From the NCBI GenBank assembly GCA_963971305.1, contig OZ020305.1:45717750-45781749 (forward strand): a stretch of 64,000 nucleotides of DNA, given 5' to 3'. The position numbers and the translations under genes were made by a program. Source of the DNA: Arcuatula senhousia (lineage: Eukaryota; Mollusca; Bivalvia; Mytilida; Mytilidae). Shown piece after piece: positions 29,020 through 43,300 of this stretch (its first letter is position 1; each line of letters starts with the position of its first letter). A model generated the notes under the pieces. That model did not search any database. It was not told where the DNA came from and saw nothing but the letters and a program-made list of their open reading frames with translations.

Positions 29020-32000
29020 CTCATGATGAATTCTCAGATTCAAACCAAATTCTCTGAGCATTTCAATGCCAGCTGGATGATTGAAGACTGTGAGAGTATA
29101 TCATCACACTATGGGTTAGAAGGTCTTTATGAACGTCTACAGTCTAACAAGGAGATTACCATTCTCCCCATGCAACCTATCAGCTTAAAGGGGCCTTCTC
29201 TACCAGATTTTGAACTTGAAGCTGTTACATTGGAGGAACAGGAACATTTAATCAATGCTTTCCTGGGATGTCAGAGAAATCTTGCCAGGGTAGTCTGTAA
29301 TTCATCTAGATTTTATCAGTTTTTACAGAAGAGGTTAATAGTATTACAGAGAATCTACCATGCTGTTTACAATAAGCAACATCATAGACAGTTCCACTGC
29401 GGAATGGACAATCAGAATCAGGGGGACAAAAAAGCAGTCAACCAAGGGCAGAATATTGGCTTTAGTTTCCCTCAGGGAAATGAAGCATTGATGGAATTAG
29501 GAATAAAGACAGGCTTAACTCTACTATTTTCTCTTTTGAAACAAAACTGGTGTTTAGCTTCACAGACAGGTCAACTATCATTTTCTAATGACATTTTACA
29601 GATGGCTGTTTCAATTGTATCCAGTTTTCCTCCCTTGTCCTTAGCAAATGAGGCTAAACTTACACCTCTAGGAGCAGAATCTTTAAATCAGGTCAACAGT
29701 TTTCTCCATAATGTAGCAAGCTCACAAGCTGGGGCTGATCCTTCAGGGCAAAAGTTAGCAGCAGAATTGATGTTGTCATTGGCAGCCCAACGAGGGTCTT
29801 TATCCCATGCTTTAGAATGGATCAATATGGCAATGCATTCAGCTGTTTCTATAGGAATAGAAAGTGTGTCAAGTCGAGGAAAAATTAGCTGGGTGTACTT
29901 TGTTAACATTGTCAGACAGATGATACAATCAGTTGTAAGTACAACAAGTATAAGAATTGTTCTTTTTGATACGATGAACTTTTGTTTCAATCTGAAAATT
30001 TTTATCTGATGTCTGTAACCATTTTAGAATCACTAAAATATATTGTAAATTTCATAAATTTTAAGTGGCTGGCCATTTGTTTGTTCCAAGTCTATTACTG
30101 TGGTTTCATTATTATTCATGGGGTATCAATTTTCAGTGTTTTTAGCTCACCTGACCCGAAGGTTAACTCCTCTGACACCATAAGTCCAATTGCAACCAAA
30201 CTTGGTATGGTTGTTCATTAGCATTCGGTGCTTAGAACTGATGTGGGGATTTTTGATTCGTCGTAAAACATGGCCGCCATGGCTAAAAATAGAACATAGG
30301 GGTAAAATGCAGTTTTTTGCAAATAACTCAAAAATGGCTACAGATATCAAAATTCTGGCATAGGGTAAAAGTGATCAGCACCTCAAGATCTACCTACCCT
30401 GAAATTTTGAAGAAAATCCAAATACCCATGTAGGAGTTATTGCCCTTTTTGTGGATTTTTAGCTCACCTGACCCGAAGGGTCATGTGAGCTATTGTCATC
30501 ACTTGGCGTCCGTCGTCCGTCCGTCGTCCGTCCGTCGTCCGTCGTCCGTAAACTTTTTGAAACGTTAACTCCTCTGACACCATAAGTCCAATTGCAACCG
30601 AACTTGGTATGGTTGTTCATTAGCATTCGGTGCTTAGAACTGATGTGGGGATTTTTGATTCGTCGTAAAACATGGCCGCCATGGTTAAAAATAGAACATA
30701 GGGGTTAAATGCAGTTTTTTGCAAATAACTCAAAAACGGCTACAGATATCAAAATTCTGGCATAGGGTAAAAGTGATCAGCACCTCAAGATCTACCTACC
30801 CTGAAATTTTGAAGAAAATCCAACAACCCATGTAGGAGTAATTGCCCTTTTTGTGGATTTTTTGCAAATTTTGCACCTGTTTAGCTCAATATCTTGAAAA
30901 CTATACTAGATATTTGAGAAATTTAAATAACATATTGTTAAGCACATCAAGATCTACAAAATATGTAACAGGGTCAACGTTGTAGGACCTTTCCTTTTAG
31001 GAGTTATTGCCCTTAGAACGTCAAAATTGAGCATTTTAACAGCATTTCCTCATTACATTGAAAACGTTAACTCCTCTGACACTTAAAGTCCAAATGGAAC
31101 CAAACTTGGTATAGTTGTTTATTAGCATTAGGTGTATAGAACTGATGTGGGGATTTTTGATTGGTCGTAAAACATGGCCGCTGTGGCTAAAAATAGAACA
31201 TAGGGGTAAATGGCAGTTTTTTGCAAATAACTCTAAAACGGTGACAGATTTCAAAATTTTGATGGGAACAAAAGTGATCAGCACCTCAAGATCTACTAGC
31301 TCTGAAATTTTGAAGAAAATCCAACAACCCATGTAGGAGTTATTGCCCTTTTTGTGGATTTTTTTTAAATTTTGCACCTGTTTAGCTCAATATCTTGAAA
31401 ACTATACAAGATATTTGTGAAATTTGAATTGCATATTGTTAAGCGCATCAAGATCTACAAAATTTGTAAAGGGTCAACGTTGTAGGACCTTTCCTTTGAG
31501 TAGTTATTGCCCTGAGAACGTCAAATTTGAGCATTTTAACTGCATTTCCTTATATTGAAAATGTTAACTCCTCTGACACTTAAAGTCCAAATGGAACCAA
31601 ACTTGGTGTTATTGTTTATTATTATTAGGTGTATAGAACTGTTGTGGGGATTTTTGATTGGTTGTTAAACATGGCCGCTGTGGCTAAAAATAGAACATTA
31701 GGTTAAACTGCATTTTTTGCAAATAACTCAAAAAGGGTGACAGATTATTAGATTTTGATTGAGAACAAAAGTGATCAGCACCTTTAGATCCACCATATTG
31801 TCAGATGACCCCCTTATTAATCTTATGACCCTTTCAACGTTAAATAGATTTTGCCTTATAACCTTTACTTCAGGCACATATGTCAGGTGAGCGATTCAGG
31901 CTCCTGGGAGCCTCTTGTTTGCAAATTTTGCACCTGTTTAGCTCAATATCTTGAAAACTATACCAGATATTTGAGAAATTTAAATTGCATATTGTTAAGC

Positions 32001-34338
32001 ACATCAAGATCTACAAAATATGTAACAGAGTCAACGTTGTAGGACCTTTCCTTTTAGGAGTTATTGCCCTTAGAACGTCAAAATTTAGCATTTTAACAGC
32101 ATTTCCTCATTACATTGAAAACGTTAACTCCTCTGACACTTTAAGTCCAAATGGAACCAAACTTGGTATAGTTGTTTATTAGCATTAGCTGTATAGAACT
32201 GATGTGGGGATTTTTGATTGGTTGTAAAACATGGCCGCTGTGGCTAAAAATAGAACATAGAGGTAAATGGCAGTTTTTTGCAAATAACTCTAAAACGGTG
32301 ACAGATTTCAAAATTTTGATTGGGAACAAAAGTGATCAGCACCTCAAGATCTACCAGCTCTGAAATTTTGAAGAAAATCCAACAACCCATGTAGGAGTTA
32401 TTGCCCTTTTTGTGGATTTTTTGCAAATGTTGCACCTGTTTAACTCAATATCTTGAAAACTATACCAGATATTTGAGAAATTTAAATTGCATATTGTTAA
32501 GCACATCAAGATCTACAAAATATGTAACAGGGTCAACGTTGTAGGACCTTTCCTTTTAGGAGTTATTGCCCTTAGAACGTCAAAATTTAGCATTTTAACA
32601 GCATTTCCTCATTACATTGAAAACGTTAACTCCTCTGACACTTTAAGTCCAAATGGAACCAAACTTGGTATAGTTGTTTATTAGCATTAGCTGTATAGAA
32701 CTGATGTGGGGATTTTTGATTGGTTGTAAAACATGGCCTCTGTGGCTAAAAATAGAACATAGAGGTAAATGGCAGTTTTTGCAAATAACTCTAAAACGGT
32801 GACAGATTTCAAAATTTTGATTGGGAACAAAAGTGATCAGCACCTCAAGATCTACCAGCTCTGAAATTTTGAAGAAAATCCAACAACCCATGTAGGAGTT
32901 ATTGCCCTTTTTGTGGATTTTTTGCAAATGTTGCACCTGTTTAGCTCAATATCTTGAAAACTATACAAGATATTTGAGAAATTTAAATTGCATATTGTTA
33001 AGCGCATCAAGGTCTACAAAATTTGTAACAGGGTCAACGTTGTAGGACCTTTCCTTTTAGGAGTTATTGCCCTTAGAACATCAAAATTTAGCATTTTAAC
33101 AGCATTTCCTCATTACATTAAAAAACGTTAACTCCTCTGACACTTTAAGTCCAAATGGAACCAAACTTGGTATAGTTGTTTATTAGCCTTAGGTGTATAA
33201 AACTGATGTGGGGATTTTTGATTGGTCGTAAAACATGGCCGCTGTGGCTAAAAATAGAACATAGGGGTAAATTGCAGTTTTTTTGCAAATAACTCTAAAA
33301 CAGTGACAGATTTCAAAATTTTGATTGGGAACAAAAGTGATCAGCACCTCAAGATCTACCAGCTCTGAAATTTTGAAGAAAATCCAACAACCCATGTAGG
33401 AGTTATTGCCCTTTTTGTGGATTTTTTGCAAATGTTGCACCTGTTTAGCTCAATATCTTGAAAACTATACAAGATATTTGAGAAATTTAAATTGCATATT
33501 GTTAAGCGCATCAAGATCTACAAAATTTGTAACAGGGTCAACGTTGTAGGACCTTTCCTTTGAGGAGTTATTGCCCTTGGAACGTCAAAATTGAGCATTT
33601 TAACTGCATTTCCTTATATTGAAAATGTTAACTCCTCTGACACTTTAAGTCCAAATGGAACCAAACTTGGTAATATTGTTTATTATTATTAGGTGTATAG
33701 AACTGTTGTGGGGATTTTTGATTGGTTGTAAAATATGGCCGCTGTGGCTAAAAATAGAACATTAGGTTAAACTGCATTTTTTTGCAAATAACTCAAAAAG
33801 GGTGACAGATTTTTAGATTTTGATTGAGAACAAAAGTGATCAGCACCTTTAGATCCACCATATTGTCAGATGACCCCCTTATTAATCTTATGACCCTTTC
33901 AACGTTAAATCGATTTTGCCTTATAACCTTTACTTCAGGCACATATGTCAGGTGAGCGATTCAGGCTCCTGGGAGCCTCTTGTTGTGGGTAGTCTTCATC
34001 CACGAAATTTTATACCCAACGAAAAGGAAAATAAACATTGATCTGTATACTGGAGACATCAGAATCACGAAATTAAGAATCCACAAACTGATCCTTTATC
34101 AGCAAACCACGAAAATTGGTACCCACGAAAATAAATGAATCCACAGTATGTAATACATCATTGATTGATATTTTCAGTTGTCATTTGCCATTTCATCTTA
34201 CACTTACACTTGCTGTAAAAAACCTTGTTTTTTCAGGGAGGGACAGAACTTACAGGAGGAATATTTACAAGAAACCCACCCGTTGATGGAGATGGGCTAG
34301 TGTCATTGTATTATGCAGCAGTTGTTCTTTTGGAAGAG
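29020..34338 (+). CDS. HERC1: HERC1 exons 2-3: N-terminal region
   Basis: Exon 2 (29020-29934, 304 codons from ATG) opens with MMNSQIQTKFSEHFNASWM and contains the HERC1 signature stretches KGPSLPDFELE, KRLIVLQRIYHAVYNK, LMELGIKTGLTLLFSLL, SSFPPLSLANEAK and LAAQRGSLSHALEWI. All are alpha-helical and conserved with vertebrate HERC1. Exon 3 (34237-34338) adds 34 codons (GGTELTGGIFTRNPP...VVLLEE). Both junctions are phase 0. The intervening intron holds the 3.8-kb repeat array. Confidence 0.92.
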
Positions 34339-37300
34339 GTAAACTGTCATAGATTAGTGTACATGTATTTCCGAATGCTAAAAATACATTTTGATTTTAA
34401 TGAAATCAAACACATCACTACCAGTGTATGGAATTCATCCAAAATTGTAGATTGTTCAAAATGCAAATCTTAAGTATAAGTCTATACAAAGAAATGTTGC
34501 TCTACCCAAGACAAGGATGACTTGTGCAACTGGCAACCTGGGGCACTTTCCATTATGTGGTAAGCACATGTTGAACCTTATATTCGTGTTCCATTACCTG
34601 TTTTGGCACAAACCGTTTGCATCAAAAGACGAACCGGTGAAAACACAAAATAAACTGGTTCGAACTGCATAAGGGAAAGCAACCATGTTATTCCAATTCT
34701 GTCACTATCAAAAAATGACATTTGCAATTATATTTGTCATAGAACTGCATAATAAGAATTAACATCCGTGTCTTACATGTCTTGATGCCTTCCACAGCTC
34801 TAACTATTCAATTTTATACATATAAATTATTCAAAACTAATTGTTCTTCTTTATTCTAAGTTACTATTATTATTTCACAGCTATTTAAAAATCAACAACA
34901 ACTATTTCCTCAGTAGCAAATAATGGCAAGCCATAAATGTTACTAGTCAACAACAGATAAAAAATTACAACTAAAAATGCTTACAAATGAAAAAGATCTT
35001 TTTATATGACTATAAATTGTAAAACCTAAGTTTTTAAAGATTTGTACAAATGTTTTGTTCCAGTTGTACAACTTATCAGCAGACTATGCCAGTAACTGCT
35101 GTGTAGGACCTGATGAGAACTCCAATTCTTCCCTAGCCTCTAACAGTAACACCAGCCTCCCCAGTGGTTGTGATGTCTATGTGTGGGGCAGTAATACCAG
35201 TGATCAGCTAGCTGAAGGCAGTCTGGAGAAAATACTCACTCCTAAAATGGCTTCTGCTTTTGGAGAATGTCAACAGGTTATTGTCATAGTATTTTTATGT
35301 TCTAAGACATATTGTTATGTGATGTTTTTATAAATTTCTTTGAATTTAGTCACTAGTCTCACTGATTCCAAAGTATTTTTTTCTTTTACCTGACATGTCC
35401 TGTAATCATGTATATTGCAATGAAAAAAAAATCAAAATATTTTACTGGACCAAGCAATTTATTACCAGATTTGTCCGGTGTCCAACAGACCTTTGGAATG
35501 ACTGTAGTCTTTAAACTTTGTTTAATCCTTTTACTTGGGAGCTGAAAGTTGAAACATCTTGAAAATCTTATCAATAATACAGTCTACAGAGGAAAGAACT
35601 TACACAAGTGTAAAATACAGAAAATGTGTCAAATTAGGACCAAAAATAAATGCATCATTTTAGTGAATTGTTATTTAATAGCTGGCTGGTATGTTTATAG
35701 TTGTTTTTTTTTTTTTATATATTACTACACATGTAGTACAAGGTGAAGTTTGTATCTTTCTAGAAAAGGAAATTTTGAAGTAAGAAGAATTAAATAACCA
35801 AGAAAAGGTATTACCAAAAGCAAAAAAATATTTGAATTCCAGTATGCATCTATAACTAGCAAATCAATTATCTTTTACTTATTCTTAGAGTACAAAAATA
35901 TTCTTGACAGGTTGAAGCTGGACAGTTTTGTTCCTTTCTGATACACCCTGATGGTTCTGTCAGTGCTTGTGGTAAAGGCAGCTATGGAAGGCTGGGCTTG
36001 GGAGATTCTAACAACAGGGCTATTCCTAAGAAGTTAACCTTTGATCCTAAAAGATGTATCAAGAAAATTGTATCTTCCAAAGGATCAGATGGTCACACAC
36101 TTGCCATTACTACAGAAGGAGAGGTGTTCAGCTGGGGAGATGGTAATCTTATTAACTTTATAATGAATTACAATATTTTAGATGAAAATCAGAATTATAA
36201 AATGGTGAGTGGCGGGCAGAGACAATTTATCCTACTGTTTTTCTCTGTAACTGCTATTCAAAGTCCCCTCAAATGTGTGGGAAGCAGTGTTAGCTTATCC
36301 CATATTGATTTCAATATTGTTATTTAATTTCAGGTAGAAAGTAGCAAAGCTATCTAATATCAAGTTTGTTATTGGTAAAAATATGTAGAAACCAATGTTT
36401 TGCAGTACATGCAACGATTTTTAGGGGAGGCAAATTTAGAAAAGAATTTTTTTGTTTTGTTGAATGTGGTATTTTGAATTGTATAATATAGCTTTTAATA
36501 TTGGATATATAATGATGGTTACCTACTCTTTGACTGATGACTTTTTTATGTCAGTTCTTACCTGATATTCATAATACAAGATGTTTATTTAATAATTGTA
36601 ATAGGTGATTATGGAAAACTTGGACATGGTACAAGCTCAACACAGAAGTTTCCTAAATTAATTCAAGGGTTGCTAACTGGGAAGGTAGTGAAGTCTATAT
36701 CAGCAGGATACAGACACAGTGCTGCTGTCACAGAAGATGGGGAACTTTACACTTGGGGAGAGGGAGATTATGGTAGACTAGGTCTGTTGTTATATTTAAG
36801 TTTAATTTACTCCATCCTTGTGCTGGGAAATAGGGATGTTGTGTGAAATTCAAAATCATGATGCTGAATCTTTAATACAGTGATTACAGATATTTTAAAG
36901 ATATAAAAAAAAATGGTGTCATATTGAACAAAATGCCATGAGAATTGCCAAATGCAAGGAGATCTGAGCAAAGTAACTAGTGAAAATTAGATAAGTTAGG
37001 AAAAGAAAAAAGACATCAAACTAAACCCACATATATAAAGCTCAATTAATTTTGCTTTGAAAATAATTGACTATTTCTTCACCCATACCCAAGTTAGTAT
37101 TTGCTTGTCTTAATATGTCATACAAATGTATTATAACTTACTGTAATTTTCATAAGGTAATATTTGGAACTTGTCAGACTTGCTATTGTTTGTTTACATA
37201 TTTATTTTTAGTTCAACAGTTTTCATGTTTATGTGCTTTACTTTAGGTCATGGTGACAGTAATAGCAAAAATTTCCCAACCAAAGTTCAAGATATAGGAC

Positions 37301-40300
37301 CAGTTGGACAAGTTACTTGCGGGAGTTCTTTAACATTAGCTGTTTCTCAGGATGGCAAACATGTCTGGTCGTTTGGTGGAGGAGACAATGGTATGTTATT
37401 TTCACAACAAGGGGATAATTGTCTTGGAGCTGATTTTGAGCTAATACATTAGTTATAGATTTTTTATGTTTTATTTCTGAGATCAAAGTGTCCATCCTTC
37501 TGTCTGTGTGTCCCTTACACCTTAGGGTACATACCTATAATGCATCTTCTTACAAACCACTCAATGAATTTTCATGAAACTTTACAGAATGTTTGTGATA
37601 TGATGTTAACATGGACCTCCTGTTTGAAAAAAAGATCAGATTAATTTTTAGGTTTTCTAAAATATTGACTTTATGACGACAAGGGGTACCCAGATTTTCA
37701 TGAAACATTTACAGAATGTTAGTGACATTATCTAGATGTTTACTTTCTATTTTAAATTCTGATCTGATTGAATTTGTGATGCGAGGGTAATTGTTTTTTA
37801 GCAGTAGCTGAGTTTTTATATTTTTCAATAAAATATATTTTCGGTCATAGCTTTGACTATTTGTAATCACTTTGAAAATTTCAAATGGAAAAGGCTAAAA
37901 TAGTGGCCTTTGGTTCTGAACCAAAACCAAATGGACAGTTGACAATTTGTACTGTACAATGAATATTCAACCTCCCAAAAAGTGGATTTTCTGTATTTCA
38001 GAGTATGATTTCATTCCTAGTTGTCCATACATGTATTATCCTTTAAAATTTTGTTGGAGATATGGCCGTTTGAACTTAGAGAACTTTTATAAAGAAGAAT
38101 TTAAACTCAACTTTTTGTGTACAATCTTATATGAATTTCATTATAATTCGATAGGTAAATTAGGCCATGGTGATACTAACAGACAATACAAACCAAAGTT
38201 GATAGAAGCATTTGCTGGTTTATACATCAGAAAAGTAGCCTGCACCAGTCATTGTTCTCTCGCTTTGACTTCTACAGGACAGGTAATGTAAATTATTTTA
38301 TATTAGATATTAATTTTCTTTGTCCCATCTTTCTTGTAAAAATACATTTTTAATAAACTCTACTGAAATGGGTTACTGTGGATACATTTATTTTCGTGGG
38401 TACCAATTTTCGTGGTTTGGTGAAAAATGATCAGTTCGTGGGTTCTTAAATTTGTGGTTCTGAAGTCTTCAGCATTCAGATCAATGTTAAATTTCCCTTT
38501 CTTGGGATATCAAATTTCTTGGGCCAGGGCCACCCACGAAAACCACGAAAATTGATACACCACGAATAATAATGAACCACAGTATTATATTAATGATATT
38601 CATTTCTTTTATCTATAAAACTTGCTTAAATTTTAGAATAAATTTTCTCTAATTTTCAACTGATTTATCAACCTCTCAACCAGTTGTGGAAAAATATTTC
38701 TCACCTCTAGAGAAAATTTTGTTCTCAGCGTAGTTGCACGCAATTGATGATCAACCTTTTTGCAATTATTTACCTGTAGGCATTAGAGAAAAATCTTCTA
38801 CAACTAAATTCTCGATGATTATGGAATTTCTAACATCTCAAGAAATAAATTTGATATTTTAATCGCTCAGCAAGCCTCGCCATTAAAATAATCAAATTTA
38901 TTTCTCTTGATGTTAGAAATTCCATTATCACCTCGATCGCGTTGTAGAAGCTATATTTCTATCCAATTTGTCCACTTCTCAGCTAGTCGTAGAAAACTTG
39001 ATAACACTTCTAGAGAAAATTTTGTTCCAAGGGTCATTGCACATGCAATTAAAAGATCAACCTTCTAACCATTGTTTACCTTTATTCATTATAGGATAAC
39101 TATATTTTGTCTTTATTGTATAGTATTTAAGCTTTTTATCCCCTGACTTAAGCATTAACTTAGACCTCAGTGTGGCTATTAAGTATTTTATCATGTATAT
39201 AAAGCAAATACATGTACATCTTATTTTTAAATGAAATTTCCAAATGTTCTTTCATCTCTACAGTTATATTCATGGGGCTGTGGTCCATGTCTTGGATGTG
39301 ATTCAGCAGAATTTACAGCACTTAGACCCAGAATAATAGAAGACCTACAGACCAAGAGGATCGTTGATATAGTTTGTGGAGATAGTCATTGTCTGGCATT
39401 ATCACATGGTAAAACATTTTGACCTATGTGTATAGACAAATTCTTTGTTCTGAAAGGAGAAAAAGATGCATATTTTTATTTTGCATTATACATAGCTGTG
39501 TCAAAAAAAATATTGGGATGTAAGCATGTATTTGTCATTTATTTTTTTAAGATACCTTATTGATAAAACTCAGATTGTAAGCTAATGTGGATTTTCCTTT
39601 ATAATTCTGAAAATTGGCTCTTATTATGTTGACCCTTTGTCATTTTAATATATTTTTGCTTTGCTTGCAGATAATGAAGTGTATGCCTGGGGTAACAATG
39701 CTATGGGGCAGTGTGGACAGGGCCATGCTCAAAGTCCTCTGAATAGACCTAAGAAAGTGATAGGACTTGATAATGTTAATGTCCATCAGATATCAGCAGG
39801 CACTTCTCATAGTGTAGCATGGACCTCGTTACCCATAGACAGGTAATTGAAAAAGAAAGGATATAGATTATTGCAGAGTAAATATGCATGACAAAATAAC
39901 AATATAAATATTGACAGAAAAACTAAAGGAACAGGCCTGGGTTTCATAAAAAATCTTTTCTTTGAGTTTTTCCTCATATTTGACAATTTTCTCAAATTTA
40001 TATAGGAATTCTTAAGAGAGAATTTGAGTTGAGGAATCCTCAAATTTGAGATATGTTATAAAACCAGGCCCAGTGATTTTATTGTTGCTCTTCATTCCAA
40101 AGTCTAAGGGTGGTCTTTAAAATGGAGCAAATGCTGGCATCTCACTGTAAGTTGTGGAATTTTGAAGGAAATGTAGAGGCTTATTCAAATTTTTCTTCTT
40201 AATTTTTAGATGCATGTACAAATGTACATTTTTATCTTTTAAAAGAAAGCATAGAAGCAACCAAACTAAAAAAAAACATGATTATAGAAAGTTGTCTTCC

Positions 40301-43300
40301 AAACATAAGAAGAAAAGAAAAAAATACACTTGATTGCTAATTTTAAAGTTCTTTCTTTTTCTTCAATTATCATATTATATAATTAGCACCTAAGGACAAG
40401 ATATGATAAGAAGCACGATTTGGCCCCCTTCTTTTTGCATATTTTTTAAATTTGGAAAATTCCATAGTTATTGTAGGCTTTTGCAGTTACAAGGTCATAG
40501 TACATGGGACAGTCATTGATTTTTGTGAAATGAACTCTATTGTTAGAATATGCATTTGCAAAAATAGTCAATTCAATGCAATATGGCAAAATAGGCTCTA
40601 AATGGCTAAAATTTATGCAGTTTTTGTGAAAAATAAATATGAGCGAACCTATGACCCACAAAGATATTTTCAGAAAACATTGGTATAGTGATGCTTTACC
40701 TGCAGTGAAAATATTTTTGTGGGTCACAGGTTCGCTCATGCTTTTTTTTAATTAAAAACATATGAAAATTTTCCATATTTCCAGTTTTGAGGAGAAAAAG
40801 TCGCTTTTCCCACATATTTAGCCCACCACTGAGAAGAAAACTGATAAATCATACGGTTGAAACATACAAATTATTCAAAGATCACCACTTTAGAGTAGTA
40901 ATATGAACATTTCGAAGAAATTTGTCAGTTTTGAAAAAGGGGCCAAAAACAGCCCTTATCATATCTTGTCCTTTTACTTGGTTAAAAATTTTTTGTAGAC
41001 ATGTTATACCCTGGCAGAGACCATTCTGTGTAGATTTACAAGAATCAACATTCTCTACCATGAGAGCATTTTTAGAAGACTACTGTACAGGATTTAATCA
41101 GGAAACTACTCTCCCACCATTTACATCCAAACAGTAAGTTAAAATAATTGATTGATACATGTATAGGGCAGCAGATTGAATTCCTTTGGATTGACTTGCC
41201 CTAATCATCGGTGTTTGATTATTTTTCTCACTAAACCCGTAAATTGTACAATGTGGATTTGTTTACAAAACATAGCGTGATGTAAACAATAGAGTTACGT
41301 CCCTTGGAAACTGCACGAGGCTATCTCACATGGGGTGGTGTGAGACAGAAAAATCTCACACCGCTAAAAATAGGAACTGTCCTGTCCAAAAAGTGAGAAA
41401 ATAAAGTTTTAAACAGTCAAGTCAGGAATAACTGAATAATCATATGTCTTCTGTTTTGTTTTTGTATGAATTTAAAGACTTACTTAATTTGTGGAAAAAA
41501 AAAGAAGTTGCAAAAATAAGAATAAAAAACGTCCAGAAACATTTTATTTCTAAAGAAGATATTTTTAAGGCAGAAATTTAGTATGTTTTATGACATTAAT
41601 AACTATGGTTGATCTTATTTCAGGGAACACTACCATTTTGTAGTGTTATGTCTTAAGATGTTGAGTACCCACCTATCCCTAGCTGTAGCTGGAGGTATGA
41701 CAAATGTATTACTAGGACAACAAGCCTCACCCCTCAGGAACCTGTTGTTCAGACTGATAGACAGCAATCTACCTCAGCCTATACACGATGTGAGTAAAAC
41801 TTTTTGGACAAAAAATCTTTTGTTTTTTATAATAGGAAATACAGTAAGCCTAATGCAACATGAATAAATAAGGTTACAAATCTTTACCAGGAAACATGAT
41901 AGACCTGTTTTCATAGTGATTCAGATTCAATTATTGAAAATGTCATGGGTTCTGTAAACTTTATTTTTCTCATGCATATAACAACCAATAAACATGTACT
42001 AGTGAACTGTTTCAAAAGTTAGTTTATTTTAATTGATACAGGAACATTTTAAGATAGCCATGTTGTTATGAAATTTTCACACATTTGGTCCATTCTCTTT
42101 ATTTTGTTAGTATTTATAATGAGGTCCTTCATATTCCAGATTGTAGCTGAGACTCTATCTGTTGGAGCACCATTATTGTTACCTCCCCTCAGAGAAAGAA
42201 TGGAACTTCTACTGTCACTGTTACCTAAGGGTCAGGAGAGATGGAAGGATTTATCATTGGGTCAGGTAGGTACTACATGTATGAATGCAGATATCACAGT
42301 TGAACTATTTGAAACTTGGGCTTCATCATAAATGAGTTTGAATAAGTTTGGTAAAAAGTCAAAAGTCTTAAGAAAAAAATTCCTTATATGGCACCATAAC
42401 ACTGTCAAAGTCACTTTGTGTCAAATGAGTTCCATGGAAATTATTTGCATTTTTCAACTACACTCTATCTTTAAAATTCCAGTGGTACAAATTATTTCAT
42501 CTTAATTTAACAGTTCATTGTCTCTTTCTTTTTCACAGAAGATGCAGTTGACCATTATCTTGATCAGCCTCCATGATAATAATCATATAGCCACATTACT
42601 AGGGTTCAGTGATACCCAGGACATCAGGATTGGGGGTGGAGCTAGCTGTCAGAAGGAACTATCTGATCTACAGTTGTCAGAGATACTGATGAAAACTGTC
42701 CTCAGGAATCTGGCTTATGAAACAGTAATACAGATTTAACTCTATATTCTATGTCACTGTTCATTGAAATCTTGTCTATGAAACATTAATGAAGACAATT
42801 CTTCTGTTAAGTTACAATACTGATGAAAATGTGATTTATGTACATTGGAATGTGAAATGCATTTACAAATGCATGTATATAGCAAAGAATTTATTATTTA
42901 AATTGAAGGGAGACAACATGGGTAAACACAAGCTTGTCATTGTTCTTTATATAACACTAAAACATAGTGTCTTCAATTTGACAATGTAATCTAGATAGGC
43001 AGAACAGCCAGAACTTTAGGAATCACGCTGAAGGAATCAACCATTTAACACAGTTGACAGTGAAATAAACATTAATTTACTACTCCAGCTCAAATAGATA
43101 TTACAAATAATGAAAGTAACAGCATCTGTTCCCTTTCAGAACTACATGAAAAGGTATCCATGAAAAATACTTATACAATACAACAAAGAAGAAATGTTTT
43201 GCTTTCCAATCAAAAAGTCTAGCTGTCAACTCAGACTATAAAGGTTGAACTTGTTTCTTGTTTTTAGAAAAAAAAATCAAATATCGATTATAATAAGCTG

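Noticed and set aside
31036..31377. 113-codon minus-strand open frame in the intron array
   Set aside because: The same frame recurs in every unit of the dispersed repeat (also 1.7, 49.8, 58.5 kb), with different stops each time; it is a by-product of the repeat.
35549..35746. Additional HERC1 exon between exons 4 and 5
   Set aside because: Exons 4 and 5 already join in frame across conserved RCC1-like sequence (…GECQQ to VEAGQFC…), leaving no missing residues.
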